Counted from the first letter of the stretch, positions 43,352-53,017 are shown. The stretch is 64,000 bases of DNA from Dyella caseinilytica (GCF_016865235.1 NZ_CP064030.1:4526001-4590000); one strand, 5' to 3'. The notes: generated by a model not told the origin, from the sequence alone. Translations and numbers: made by a program.

Positions 43352-44701
43352 TCATGCGAATTGCATCTGCACGGCCAGTCCTGGCTGACGATCGGACAGC
43401 GCGAGGGGAACACGATGCAGGTCGGCAATGGCGGCAACCAGGGCCAATCCCAAGCCGCTGCCTGGTGACGTGCGGCTGCTGTCCAGGCGAACGAAACGGT
43501 CGAATACGCGTTTGTGCTCGTGGACGGGAATGCCAGGCCCATCATCCGCGACGCATCCCACGGCACCACTCTCAGATCCGTTCAGCGACACGGTGATGCA
43601 GGTTCCGGCCGGCGTGTGGTGAATCGCGTTTTCGATCAAGTTGGACAGCATCTGCGTGAGCAGCGCGCGATCGCCTTTGAAAGCCACGCCGGGCTGCACG
43701 CTGGCATTGACGGCGTGACCAGTTTCCTCGGCGACAGGTCCATAGACTTCTGCCATCGATACGAACAATTCAGACAGATCCACGGACGCGAAACCCGCCT
43801 GCCGCTCGCGTGCCTGGATGCGCGAGATACGCAACAATGCGCCGAAGGTTGCCAGCACATTGTCGACTTCATGGATCGATTGTTCGATCGCGATGCGCTG
43901 AGTGGCGGCATCTTGTTCTGCGGTGGTGGCCGATTCCAATCGCTGTCGCAGTCGCGTAAGCGGCGTTCGCAAGTCATGCGCAATGTCGTTCGACACCTGC
44001 CGCATGTTTTCCATCAACGTGTGGACGCGCTCGAGAATGCGATTGAGGCGTCCGGCCAACCGTGCAAACTCCACGCCGCCACGCTGAGGACGCAAAGGCC
44101 CCGGCGCTTCGCCAGTCACAATGCGTTCGGCCCAGCTGCTGAGCCGATCGACGTTCTTGATGAAGAAATGGCCCGCAATGCCACCCGATAGCAAGGCAAA
44201 CAACATGGCAAAGCCAACGCTGAAGTAGAAATAGCGTGCCAGATTTTCGTCGAGTTCGCCGATATCGCGATTATCCCGTCCGACGGTGAGCCATCTGCCG
44301 TCACCAAGCGGCGTGACGTAGAGATCAACTTGATGTGCATGTCCCTTGTGGCGACCGTGGGCGCCGTGAAACGGTACGCGTTGCCACCCTGGCTCGGTCG
44401 GCCGATAGAGGAGGTTGCCGGCGATCCGCTGTCCGTTCGCATCGGACAGCAGTACATAGTCCGGCCCCACCGGCAATACGTTCACCCGCTGGCGAATCTG
44501 CGACTCCAGCTCGCCCACGCGCGCAGCTTCTCGCAGGCTGGCCGTTTCCACTTCCACGGCGGTGCGAAGCTGATCGGCAACGTAAGTGTGAATCTCACGC
44601 CATACCAATCCGAACAGTGCAGCGACTACGATCGCGAACAGCAACGCTTGCAGCGCGGCGACGCGAAACGTTGCCGTCTGTATGAAATTAATCGGGCGCA
44701 C
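43352..44701 (-). CDS. sensor histidine kinase with His-rich periplasmic patch
   Basis: This 449-aa protein has its start set at GTG 44701, overlapping the response-regulator stop by 14 nt; a longer frame from 44761 would lie inside the regulator gene. Two membrane helices (~17-37 and ~158-182) bracket a periplasmic domain of about 120 residues. That domain has a His-rich stretch at ~112-123 (FHGAHGRHKGHAHQ), suggesting metal binding. HAMP follows (~183-235), then a HisKA helix with the phospho-acceptor H242 in SNDIAHDLRTPLTRL. The HATPase domain has NLIENAIHH, DDGPGIP and GSGLGLALV. It pairs with the regulator at 44688-45365. The downstream receptor/phytase operon is in the same direction, but no direct link is shown. 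Confidence 0.93.
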   Translation of the reverse strand: MRPINFIQTATFRVAALQALLFAIVVAALFGLVWREIHTYVADQLRTAVEVETASLREAARVGELESQIRQRVNVLPVGPDYVLLSDANGQRIAGNLLYRPTEPGWQRVPFHGAHGRHKGHAHQVDLYVTPLGDGRWLTVGRDNRDIGELDENLARYFYFSVGFAMLFALLSGGIAGHFFIKNVDRLSSWAERIVTGEAPGPLRPQRGGVEFARLAGRLNRILERVHTLMENMRQVSNDIAHDLRTPLTRLRQRLESATTAEQDAATQRIAIEQSIHEVDNVLATFGALLRISRIQARERQAGFASVDLSELFVSMAEVYGPVAEETGHAVNASVQPGVAFKGDRALLTQMLSNLIENAIHHTPAGTCITVSLNGSESGAVGCVADDGPGIPVHEHKRVFDRFVRLDSSRTSPGSGLGLALVAAIADLHRVPLALSDRQPGLAVQMQFA

Positions 44702-45365
44702 GCAGGCAATACCCCGTTCCGCGAATAGTGTGCAACAAAGCCACGCCGTAACCGCGGTCAATCTTGGCGCGCAGACGGCTGATATGCGTTTCCACCAGAC
44801 TCGTCTGCGGATCGAAATGGAATTCCCACACGTGTTCCAGCAGCATGGAACGCGTGACGACTTTGCCCGCCTGCATCATCAGGTATTCCAGCAAACGGAA
44901 TTCGCGCGGTTGCAGTTCGATGACCTGCCCGTCACGGCAGACTTCCCGGCTGATCAGGTTCATGTGCAGATCGCCCACGCTTAGCCGCGTGGACAGATCG
45001 GCTAAGGGCGGTCTGCGTGCGAGCGCACCGACGCGTGCCTTGAGCTCGTTGAGCGCGAAGGGCTTGCCAAGGTAATCGTCCGCACCGGCTTCAAGTCCCT
45101 CCACGCGCGAATCGGCTTCGCCTAGCGCGGACAGCATCAATACGGGCATCTGCTTTCCCCGCTGGCGCAAGTTGCGCACCAGGGAGATGCCGTCTGTATG
45201 CGGCAGCATGCGATCGACCACGAGCAGGTCGTATTCACCGTTCATGGCCATCTGCCAGCCCATCGCGCCGTCGACGGCGCAATCGACCAACTGGCCTGCG
45301 CTGGACAGGCTGGTCCTCAGATAGCTCGCGGTTTCATGATCGTCTTCCACCACCAGGATCTTCAT
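44688..45365 (-). CDS. OmpR-family response regulator
   Basis: This 225-aa protein starts at ATG 45365 with GGGAGGGCAGG upstream. The receiver domain (residues 1-115) has acidic E7-D8-D9, the phospho-acceptor D51 (VVDRMLP), switch residues in LMLSALG, and K of GKPFAL. The C-terminal winged helix (~125-222) carries EFRLLEYLM, VVTRSMLLEHVW and VETHISRLRAKIDRG. It is of the QseB/CopR/PmrA type. Coupled to the kinase gene by a 14-nt overlap. Confidence 0.95.
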   Translation of the reverse strand: MKILVVEDDHETASYLRTSLSSAGQLVDCAVDGAMGWQMAMNGEYDLLVVDRMLPHTDGISLVRNLRQRGKQMPVLMLSALGEADSRVEGLEAGADDYLGKPFALNELKARVGALARRPPLADLSTRLSVGDLHMNLISREVCRDGQVIELQPREFRLLEYLMMQAGKVVTRSMLLEHVWEFHFDPQTSLVETHISRLRAKIDRGYGVALLHTIRGTGYCLRAPD

Positions 45366-45554
45366 CCTGCCCTCCCGCCCCATCAGATCAAACCGCGGAC
45401 TGCCGGAATTCGGCCTGGCGCAGCGTGGCGGCGAGTGTTGCGCCGTTAATGCGGCAATCTGATGACAACCGTGGGGAACGCTTTCCGAAACGGGATGCGT
45501 GCGACCGCGCCCCGGGCATCAACGGGGCGCTGGATCAAGAACGCTTAGGTGGTA

Positions 45555-45737
45555 TCAGCGCGGAACGCGCAGGCTGGAATCGCGCAACGCCGCTTCATGT
45601 TGCAGCTCGTCGTGTGCGGCAACGTCTTCGGTATCCAGTGCGCTATGACCGGGACGGTGCATGGCGCCTGGGGAAGCGGGCGTTTCGTTGACGCCTTCCT
45701 TGTCGATCGTCGTCTCGGCGGTCGGCTTCGTGCTCAT
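45555..45737 (-). CDS. small hydrophilic protein at the end of the RND efflux operon
   Basis: This 60-aa acidic, hydrophilic protein (MSTKPTAETTIDKEGVNETP at the start; SALDTEDVAAHDELQHEAAL in the middle) has no signal peptide or membrane segment. GAGGAA lies 8 nt upstream of the ATG, a strong ribosome site, and the start is 39 nt after the outer membrane factor stop. It is thus likely real and cotranscribed with the pump genes. I do not recognise the family, and it may be intrinsically disordered. Confidence 0.6.
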   Translation of the reverse strand: MSTKPTAETTIDKEGVNETPASPGAMHRPGHSALDTEDVAAHDELQHEAALRDSSLRVPR

Positions 45738-45776
45738 GCGTGATTCCTCGGGCTTTTGCCTATTTCTGCATGAAGC

Positions 45777-47195
45777 CTACTTGCGCGCAAGCTGGTCGGC
45801 CGACCAGCCACCGCCCAATGCCCGGATCAGTTGCACGCTAGCGCGCAGGCGCTGGGTATCCAGTTGCAGCAGACCACGCTTCTCTTGCAGCGCGGTGGTC
45901 TGTGCGGTGACGACATCCAGGTAGCTGACTGCACCGTGTTTGTACTGCGTCATCGACAAGTCGAGCGCGTGCTGTGCGGCGTCTGAAGCATCTTTCTGGT
46001 TGACGCTGGCCGTGCCCAGGTGGTCGAGCAACGCGAGGTTGTCCTGTACCTGCTGGAAAGCCCCAAGGACCACACCGCGATAAGTCGCGCCGGCTTCGTC
46101 GGTTTTTGCTTTCGCTGCCGCAATGGTGGCTTTGCGATAGCCGCCGTCAAACAGATCGTAGGCAAGCTGCGGACCCAGCGCCCAGATGCGATTGGGCGCG
46201 GTGAGCAGATTGGCCCAACCGGTGCTTTCGAAGCCACCTTGTGCACCGAGCGTCAACGACGGGAACCACGCCGCACGCGCGACACCGATGCCCGCATTGG
46301 CCGCTGCCACACGGCGTTCGGCACCAGCCACATCCGGACGGCGCTGCAAGAGGCTCGATGGCACGTCGAGTGGGATCACCGGTATGGCGATCGCCGACGT
46401 ATCCGCCGGCAGGTTGAAGCTGGATGCATTTTCGCCGACAAGCACCGCGATCTGGTCCTGCATCAGCACACGCTGCGCCACCGTCTGCGACCACTGTGAA
46501 CGCGCGTCGGACAGCTGCGTCTGCGCGCGCGATACATCGAGGCCGGACACAATGCCGCCTGCATGCAGCGTCTGCGTCAGCTTCAAGGCTTTCTGATAGG
46601 CCTCGATGGTTTCCTGCAGCAAGGCGATCTGCTGGTCATAGCCGCGCAATTGCATGTACGCGTCGGCAAGTTGCGCCTGCAAGCTCAGCTGTACCGAAGC
46701 GAGATCCGCCTGCGCCGCCAGCGCATTGTCACGGCCGGCTTCGACCGTGTTGCGCACTTGGCCCCACAGGTCGACTTCGTAGCTGGCCTGCACGCCAACG
46801 GCATAGGTGTTGTATTCGCCCGGCGCTGCATAGTGCGGAGCGGTATCCGATTCGCGTTGGCGCTGGGCGCCGGCATTGACGCCCACTTGCGGGAACAATT
46901 CCGAACGCGCTTCAGCGCTATAGGCCTGCGCCTGCTGATAATGCGCCAGCGCGACGGCCAGATCGGTATTGTTTGCCAGCAGTTGGGTCTGTAACTGATC
47001 GAGCTGCGGATCGCTGTACAACTGCCACCAATGATCGCGGGGCAGATGATCAGAAGGTTCGGCGCTCACCCACGGCCCGACGTCGCGATAAGCCTGTGCC
47101 TGAGGCGTCACCGGTGTTTTGTAGGCCGGCGCCAGCGAGCAGCCGCCCAACGCCACGCCCAGCGCGATGGAAAGTGCTAACTCAAGCTTTTTCAT
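45777..47195 (-). CDS. RND efflux outer membrane factor, NodT/OprM-type lipoprotein
   Basis: This 472-aa protein has its start at ATG 47195, within the adaptor gene end (14-nt overlap). MKKLELALSIALGVALGGCS is a lipoprotein signal with the lipid-bearing Cys at residue 19. Two OEP repeats (~60-250 and ~270-465) contain WWQLYSDPQLDQLQTQLLAN, VGVQASYEVDLWGQVRNTVE, LLQRRPDVAGAERRVAAANA and YDLFDGGYRKATIAAAKAKT, all hallmarks of NodT-family outer membrane factors. It is the trimeric channel through periplasm and outer membrane for the pump encoded upstream. Long helices and length are typical. Confidence 0.95.
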   Translation of the reverse strand: MKKLELALSIALGVALGGCSLAPAYKTPVTPQAQAYRDVGPWVSAEPSDHLPRDHWWQLYSDPQLDQLQTQLLANNTDLAVALAHYQQAQAYSAEARSELFPQVGVNAGAQRQRESDTAPHYAAPGEYNTYAVGVQASYEVDLWGQVRNTVEAGRDNALAAQADLASVQLSLQAQLADAYMQLRGYDQQIALLQETIEAYQKALKLTQTLHAGGIVSGLDVSRAQTQLSDARSQWSQTVAQRVLMQDQIAVLVGENASSFNLPADTSAIAIPVIPLDVPSSLLQRRPDVAGAERRVAAANAGIGVARAAWFPSLTLGAQGGFESTGWANLLTAPNRIWALGPQLAYDLFDGGYRKATIAAAKAKTDEAGATYRGVVLGAFQQVQDNLALLDHLGTASVNQKDASDAAQHALDLSMTQYKHGAVSYLDVVTAQTTALQEKRGLLQLDTQRLRASVQLIRALGGGWSADQLARK

Positions 47196-48372
47196 GAGGC
47201 TTGGCCGTTGCGTTGTCGCTGGCAATCTTCACTGCGTCGCCGTTCTTGATGCCATCCGGCGGGCTGTCGATCACGCGATCGCCGGAGGTGAGACCGGAAC
47301 CGATTTCGACCGTCTTGCCGTAGTCGAACATGATGCTGACCGTCTTGAATGCGATTTTGTTGTCGCCATCGACTGTCGCCACGCGCAAACCGGCGTTGTC
47401 GAAGATCAGCGAACTGGCCGGTACGCGAAGCGCCGCGGTGTCGACCGGCAAGCTGAAGCGCACGTGCGCAAAGCTGCCCGGCATGAGCTTGCTGTCAGCG
47501 TTGTCGACCATCAGCTGCACCAGCGTGGTGCCGGAGCTGGCATTGACGGCATTCGACGTCGCGATCACCTGCGCATGGAACTCGCGGCCCGGATATTCCG
47601 GCACCATCAGCACGGCATCGCTGCCTGGGCGGATCGACGGACCATAAGCCTGCGGCACCTGCACGTAGACGCGCAGCTTGTGGATATCGGACACCACGAA
47701 CAGTTCGGGACCCGTGCCGCCGCCTGAGTTGATCAGCGCGCCGACGTCGGTGTCACGCGCGGTGACCACGCCGTCGAACGGCGCGACCAGGCGCGCGAAT
47801 GCCTTGGTGGCTTCCAGGCGATCGACGTTGGCTTGCGCTGCATTCATCAGCGCGACTTTCGCTGCGTAGTCACCGGTGCGCTGATCCACATCCTGCTGCG
47901 CGACCGAATCGCTGCCCAGCATGGCCTGCCAGCGTTTGGCGGTGATCGCGGCCAGGTCCGCGTTGGCCTTGGCGCTCGCCAAGTCCGCACGTGCTTGCAG
48001 CAATTGCTGATCGATTTCCGGCGTGGAGATTTCGCCAAGCAGTTCGCCGGCTTTCACTGGCGCACCGATGTCGGTCTTCCAATCTTTCAGGTAGCCGCTG
48101 ACCTGCGCGTAGATCGGTGCGCGTACGTAGGCTTCCAGACGTCCGGGCAGATCCAGCACCGGCCCTTTCGAGCCCGGCTCCGGTGTAATCACACTGACCG
48201 TGGGTACAGCTTGTTCCTGCGTCCAGGTTTTGAGGTTGCTGGCCTGCGTGGCGCGGGTGATCAGGCCGATCACCACAACCGCGATCAGCACAACAGCGAC
48301 CACAAGTCCGGCGAGGCGCAAGCCACGCTTGGATAGCTTCTGGGCAGGGTGCATAGAGACTTCAGACGACAT
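47182..48372 (-). CDS. RND efflux periplasmic adaptor (membrane fusion protein)
   Basis: This 396-aa protein starts at ATG 48372 (GGAG upstream). One N-terminal membrane anchor (LRLAGLVVAVVLIAVVVIGL, ~residues 18-37) is followed by the HlyD/AcrA layout. A lipoyl-like half motif (RLEAYVRAPIYAQVSGYLKD, ~75-95) precedes a coiled-coil hairpin (~105-195, QQLLQARADLASAKANADLA). The second lipoyl half is ARLVAPFDGVVTARDTDVGA (~200-220), followed by a beta-barrel and membrane-proximal domain ending with PPDGIKNGDAV. It links the pump at 48649-51840 to the outer membrane factor. Confidence 0.95.
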   Translation of the reverse strand: MSSEVSMHPAQKLSKRGLRLAGLVVAVVLIAVVVIGLITRATQASNLKTWTQEQAVPTVSVITPEPGSKGPVLDLPGRLEAYVRAPIYAQVSGYLKDWKTDIGAPVKAGELLGEISTPEIDQQLLQARADLASAKANADLAAITAKRWQAMLGSDSVAQQDVDQRTGDYAAKVALMNAAQANVDRLEATKAFARLVAPFDGVVTARDTDVGALINSGGGTGPELFVVSDIHKLRVYVQVPQAYGPSIRPGSDAVLMVPEYPGREFHAQVIATSNAVNASSGTTLVQLMVDNADSKLMPGSFAHVRFSLPVDTAALRVPASSLIFDNAGLRVATVDGDNKIAFKTVSIMFDYGKTVEIGSGLTSGDRVIDSPPDGIKNGDAVKIASDNATAKPHEKA

Positions 48373-48426
48373 AGCTGGGTTCTCCGGAAGCATGGGGGTG
48401 CGCTGCGTCCATCGGTACTGGCGTCA

Positions 48427-48524
48427 CCGTTTCTGTCTGTTCGCAGACCGTAGGGCCATCGGCGAACGCAGACTGGTCGTCTGTCGAGCCGATGGACCGA
48501 AGGTATGCGGACAGACAGAAACGG
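48427..48524. repeat. long imperfect inverted repeat between pump and adaptor genes
   Basis: Arms 48427-48463 and 48488-48524 are 37 nt each and match at 32 positions, separated by 24 nt. They could fold into a long hairpin in the pump-adaptor transcript. No T-run follows on the minus strand. The ends read CCGTTTCTGTCTGT on each side. Confidence 0.85.
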
Positions 48525-48554
48525 CCCCCACGAATAAATTTTGAATGAAGGGGT

Positions 48555-48650
48555 GATGCGCAGAAGGCCCGCAGGCCTTGCCACGCGTCTTGACAAGGCG
48601 GCCAACCTTCCCGGCGCCGCGCAACAAACCCTGCGGGCCTTCTGCGCATC
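48555..48650. repeat. perfect 21-bp inverted repeat covering the pump stop codon
   Basis: GATGCGCAGAAGGCCCGCAGG (48555-48575) is repeated exactly in inverted form at 48630-48650, so the RND stop codon lies at the edge of one arm. Inside is a smaller GCCTTG/CAAGGC pair. With the preceding repeat this makes a two-hairpin intergenic element. Confidence 0.9.
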
Positions 48651-51600
48651 ATGCCGCCTGCACCGATGGGCGCAGCGCACCCCCTTCTTTCGGTTCATGG
48701 CTGTGACGCGCATGGATGATGCTGAACACCACCGGCACAAACAGCAGGGTGGCGCATGTTGCAAAGATGAGGCCGCCGATCACGGCACGGCCGAGCGGCG
48801 CATTCTGTTCACCGCCCTCGCCCAGGCCGAGTGCCATCGGCGCCATGCCGATGATCATCGCCAGCGCAGTCATGCAGACGGGACGGAAACGGGTGAAGCC
48901 GGCTTCGAGCGCAGCGACCGCGGCGTTGCCGTGTTCGGCCAGACGCTCGCGGCAGAAGCTCACCACCAGAATCGAGTTGGCGGTGGCCACGCCCATGCAC
49001 ATGATCGCGCCGGTCAAGGCCGGCACCGACAACGGCGTATGCGTGGCGAACAGCATCCACACGATGCCGGCCAGCGCAGCAGGCAGCGCGGTGATGATCA
49101 CGAACGGATCGCTCCAAGACTGAAAATTCACCACGATCAGCAGGTAGATCAGCACCACCGCGCCGAGCAGACCGAACATCAAGCCGGAGAAGGCGCTGTT
49201 CATGGTTTGCACCTGGCCCAGCAGCACCACGTGCGAACCCTTCGGTTGCTGGCTGGCGGTGTCGTTGATCAGCTTCTGCACATCCGCAGCCACCGCACCG
49301 AGATCGCGACCTTGCGTGGCAGCGTAAATCTGCACCACCGACTGAATGTCGTACTGATCGACCACCGCATTGGTGTTATCGCGTTTCAAGGTGACCAGTC
49401 CGCCCAGCACTTGCGACTGTCCGTTCGCGCCGTTGATCGGCAGATTGCGCAGCTGCGTCAGGCTGTCCAGCGCGTACTGTGGTGTCTGCATCACAATCGG
49501 ATACGACACGCCATTGGCCGGGTTCAGCCAGAAGGTCGGCGCCACCTGGCTGGAACCGGCAAGGTTCACCACCAGGCTATTGGTGACGTCACGCTCGGTA
49601 ATGCCAAGCAGCTGCGCCTGGGTGCGATCCACATTCACGTCGAAGCCCGGATTGGCCTGCGACTCCTGGATGCGCGCATCCACCACGCCCGGAATTTGCT
49701 TGATCTTGCCGAGCACCGTATTCGCATAAGTGAAGTTGGCGGCAAGGTTCGGACCGCGAATCTGCAGATCGATCGGCGCAGGCGAACCGAAGTTCAAAAT
49801 CTGGCTGACGATATCCGCCGGCGGGAACGAGAACGTCACGCCTGGATATTTGCGCGGCAGCAGTTCGCGCAGCTTGCGCACATATTCGGCCGTCGGACGA
49901 TGGCCTTCGTTAAGTGCGATCTGGATGTCGCCATCCTGCTCGCCGACCAGGCCGGTGTTGTTATACGTGGTGTTGATACCACTGTTCGACAGGCCGATGT
50001 TGTCCACCACCGTGCCAAGTTCGTCCGGTGGGATCACCGTGCGCACCGTCTGCTCAATGTTGTTGAACAGGTTGGAGGTTTCTTCCATGCGCGTACCGAC
50101 CTGCGCACGCACGTGCATCAGAATCTGGCCGCCGTCCACATCAGGGAAGAAATTTCGCCCAAGGAATGGCACCAGCAGGAACGAGACCAGCACGAAGGCG
50201 AGGAAGCCGATCACGAACGGCCTGCGATGGCCCAATGCCAGATCGAGCATGCCGTGATAGGTAGCGCGGATACCCTCGAAGCGAGCTTCGAAGGCACGCT
50301 GGAAACGCACCAGCGGATTGCGCGACGGCGCGACCACGTGCCCTTCGGCATGCGGCGCATGGGCTTTCAAAAGATAGTTCGCCATCGTCGGGACCAGCGT
50401 GCGCGAGAGGATGAACGAGCAGATCATCGCGAACATCACCGCTTCGGCCATCGGCACGAACAGAAAGCGTGCCACGCCTTCGAGGAAGAACATCGGCACG
50501 AACACGATACAAATACACAGCAGCGACACGAAAGCCGGCGTCACGATCTGCTTGGCGCCGTCGATGATCGCGGTTTCCACATCCTTGCCGTGTTCGAGAT
50601 GCCAGTTGATGTTCTCGATGGTCACCGTGGCATCGTCCACCAGGATGCCTACCGCGAGTGCCAGGCCGCCCAGCGTCATGATGTTCAACGTTTCGCCAAA
50701 CGCGGACAGCAACGCAATGGCGCCGAGAATAGCCAGCGGAATCGACACGGCGATGATCACGGTCGAGCGCCAGCTGCCCAAGAACAGCAGGATCATCAAG
50801 CTGGTCAACGCCGCGGCAATCACACCTTCGCGCGCCACGCCGGTAATGGCGGCGCGAACGAAGATCGATTGATCGCCGATCGGCGTCACCTTCAGGTTAT
50901 CCGGCAGGATGCCCCGGCTATCTGCCAGGCGTTGCTTGATACCGGCCACGATCGCCAATGTGGAGGCCGAACCATTCTTCAGCACGCTCAGCAGCACCGA
51001 GCGGTGGCCATCGACGTGCACGATGTTGGTCTGCGGTGGTGCACCGTCGCGCACATTCGCCACATCGCGAATATAGATGGTGGTGCCGTTGACTTGCTTG
51101 ACCGGCAGATTGCCGAGCTCATTGATGTCTGACGGCGAGTTGTTGAGGTTGAGCGTGTATTCGAAATTACCGATCTTCTGCGTGCCGACCGGAATGATCA
51201 GGTTCTGCGCCGCCAGCGCATTGGCCACGTCTTGCGCCGACAATCCACGCGCCTGCAGCTTGGCCGAATCGACGTCGATCTGTACCTGGCGCGTCTTGCC
51301 GCCGTAGGGATACGGAATCGCCGCGCCAGCCACCGAGACCAGCTGCGGACGCAGAATGTTCAGGCCCAGGTCGCCCAGGTTCTGCTCGCTCAGACCATCG
51401 CCCGACAACGCCAGCTGCAGGATCGGCACAGTCGATGCGTTGTAGTTGAGGATCAACGGCGGCGTGATGCCCGGCGGCAGCTGCTTGAGCAGTGTCTGCG
51501 ACACCGCTGTCACCTGCGCATTGGCTGTCGCGATGTTGACGGTCGGCTGGAAGAAAATCTTGATGATGCCGAAGCCGTTGATCGATTTCGCCTCGATATG

Positions 51601-51840
51601 TTCGACATCGTTGACCGTGGTGGTCAGTACACGCTCGAACGGCGAGGCGATGCGGCCAGCCATCTGGTCCGGCGGCAGGCCGGTGTACTGCCACACCACC
51701 GCGATCACTGGGATCTTGATGTCAGGAAAAATGTCGGTCGGCGTGCGTAATGCCGCCAAGGGACCGACGATCAGGATCAGCAGCGCGAGAACGACGAAGG
51801 TATAAGGCCGCTCCAGCGCAAGCCGGACAATCCTAAGCAT
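48649..51840 (-). CDS. RND efflux pump, inner membrane permease
   Basis: This 1063-aa protein starts at ATG 51840 (GGAG nine nt upstream). It has the 12-helix AcrB/MexB-type layout in two halves. After TM1 (RPYTFVVLALLILIVGPLAAL) comes a large periplasmic loop. TM2-6 follow, with the proton-relay Asp pair in GILVDDATVTIEN near residue 405. A second loop begins after FVLVSFLLVPFLGRNFFPD (~530), and the last helices (VLIYLLIVVNFQSWSDPFVI, CMGVATANSILVVSF) end in a short tail. Substrates cannot be named; the divergent LysR gene is a likely regulator. Confidence 0.95.
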   Translation of the reverse strand: MLRIVRLALERPYTFVVLALLILIVGPLAALRTPTDIFPDIKIPVIAVVWQYTGLPPDQMAGRIASPFERVLTTTVNDVEHIEAKSINGFGIIKIFFQPTVNIATANAQVTAVSQTLLKQLPPGITPPLILNYNASTVPILQLALSGDGLSEQNLGDLGLNILRPQLVSVAGAAIPYPYGGKTRQVQIDVDSAKLQARGLSAQDVANALAAQNLIIPVGTQKIGNFEYTLNLNNSPSDINELGNLPVKQVNGTTIYIRDVANVRDGAPPQTNIVHVDGHRSVLLSVLKNGSASTLAIVAGIKQRLADSRGILPDNLKVTPIGDQSIFVRAAITGVAREGVIAAALTSLMILLFLGSWRSTVIIAVSIPLAILGAIALLSAFGETLNIMTLGGLALAVGILVDDATVTIENINWHLEHGKDVETAIIDGAKQIVTPAFVSLLCICIVFVPMFFLEGVARFLFVPMAEAVMFAMICSFILSRTLVPTMANYLLKAHAPHAEGHVVAPSRNPLVRFQRAFEARFEGIRATYHGMLDLALGHRRPFVIGFLAFVLVSFLLVPFLGRNFFPDVDGGQILMHVRAQVGTRMEETSNLFNNIEQTVRTVIPPDELGTVVDNIGLSNSGINTTYNNTGLVGEQDGDIQIALNEGHRPTAEYVRKLRELLPRKYPGVTFSFPPADIVSQILNFGSPAPIDLQIRGPNLAANFTYANTVLGKIKQIPGVVDARIQESQANPGFDVNVDRTQAQLLGITERDVTNSLVVNLAGSSQVAPTFWLNPANGVSYPIVMQTPQYALDSLTQLRNLPINGANGQSQVLGGLVTLKRDNTNAVVDQYDIQSVVQIYAATQGRDLGAVAADVQKLINDTASQQPKGSHVVLLGQVQTMNSAFSGLMFGLLGAVVLIYLLIVVNFQSWSDPFVIITALPAALAGIVWMLFATHTPLSVPALTGAIMCMGVATANSILVVSFCRERLAEHGNAAVAALEAGFTRFRPVCMTALAMIIGMAPMALGLGEGGEQNAPLGRAVIGGLIFATCATLLFVPVVFSIIHARHSHEPKEGGALRPSVQAA

Positions 51841-52081
51841 GTGGATGTACTCCAAAGATCAGGGACGGAACAGTCAGGCCCTTAGCCGCATGCCGCATCT
51901 ATGGCATTCATGCAACGAATCGAGGCTTCCCGCAGCCGCTGCGAGCGGCCGCATGCTCCGCTTACATGCAAACTTCCGGTTAGACGGACAGCTGACGCGT
52001 GGGGAATGACGTCAGTCTGGCGTGAAGGTTAGCGGTGCGACTTGCTATGATCGATACAGCATGGCGAATGGCTCGATACGC

Positions 52082-53017
52082 ATGACGAATGATTACCTTG
52101 AGCTGCGGCATCTGAAATATTTCGTCACGGTGGCCGATGAGCTGCATTTCGGACGCGCCGCGGAGCGCCTGGGCATTTCACAGCCCCCACTTAGCCAGCA
52201 AATTCATGCACTTGAGCTGCGCCTGGGGGCCAAGCTGTTCGAACGCAAAGGCCGCGGCATCGCCCTCAGCCATGCGGGAACTGCTCTGTTGCCCCGCGCA
52301 CGCGGCATCCTGGCCCAGGCCGAGCGCGCCGCCGAATCCGTGGCGCGATCGCAACGCGGGGAAATAGGCGAATTACACATGGGCCTGATGTCGTCCGGCC
52401 CATTCACTTTTGTCGTGCCGCGCGTGCTGGCCAGGTTCCGCCAGCGCCTGCCGGACGTGCGCCTGCTGATCCACGAGATGGCTACGTCACAGCAAATCGA
52501 CGCCCTGGAGCAAGGCATCATCGACGTCGGTGTGATTCGGCCCGATGCCCTGCCCGAGAGCATCTGCGCGATCGAGCTGTTCAAGGATTCGCTGACCGTC
52601 GTCATGCATGCCAGCAATCCTCTGGCTGCCACCCCGGGACCGATTCACGTCAACGAACTGGCCCGTGAAGATTTCATCTTCTATCAGCGCCATCTTGGCG
52701 TGCGCCTGTATGACGAAGTGATCGCACTGTGCACGAAGGCCGGCTTCAGTCCACGCATCCTGTATGAAGTGCGCGAGCTGCCCACCATTATCGGCCTGAT
52801 TTCCGGCGGTTTCGGCGTGGCGGTGTTGCCCGGCTCGGTGCAGCGGATGACGGTGGAAAACGTGGTGTATCGGCCGGTGGCGGACATGGAAGCGGCGACT
52901 GCGGTGTGGGCGATTTATCGCCACGATGCGAACAATCCGATCGTGGATGCCTTCCTGGAAATTGCGCAATGCATGGCTTCCAAACAAGCGACCAACCGTG
53001 AACGCGGCGCAGCCTAG
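52082..53017 (+). CDS. LysR-family transcriptional regulator
   Basis: This 311-aa protein (start at ATG 52082; ATG 52061 also possible) has an N-terminal winged HTH (residues ~5-65: LRHLKYFVTVADELHFGRAA, LGISQPPLSQQIHALE, LGAKLFERKGRGIALSHAG). A LysR substrate-binding domain follows (~95-300, GLMSSGPFTFVVPRVLARFR, VGVIRPDAL, GLISGGFGVAVLPGS). It is transcribed away from the RND operon across a 241-bp gap, the usual placement for a LysR controlling a divergent pump. Its end overlaps the DMT transporter start by 20 nt, so it is also cotranscribed with that gene. Confidence 0.94.
   Translation: MTNDYLELRHLKYFVTVADELHFGRAAERLGISQPPLSQQIHALELRLGAKLFERKGRGIALSHAGTALLPRARGILAQAERAAESVARSQRGEIGELHMGLMSSGPFTFVVPRVLARFRQRLPDVRLLIHEMATSQQIDALEQGIIDVGVIRPDALPESICAIELFKDSLTVVMHASNPLAATPGPIHVNELAREDFIFYQRHLGVRLYDEVIALCTKAGFSPRILYEVRELPTIIGLISGGFGVAVLPGSVQRMTVENVVYRPVADMEAATAVWAIYRHDANNPIVDAFLEIAQCMASKQATNRERGAA

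Noticed and set aside
48427..48650. Insertion sequence remnant or CRISPR-like array between pump and adaptor
   Set aside because: Only inverted, not direct, repeats are present, with no spacer-repeat periodicity and no transposase fragment.
48541..51132. 863-codon plus-strand open frame opposite the RND pump
   Set aside because: The minus strand encodes a clear AcrB-type pump; the His/Gln/Arg-rich translation here is an antisense artefact of high-GC third positions.
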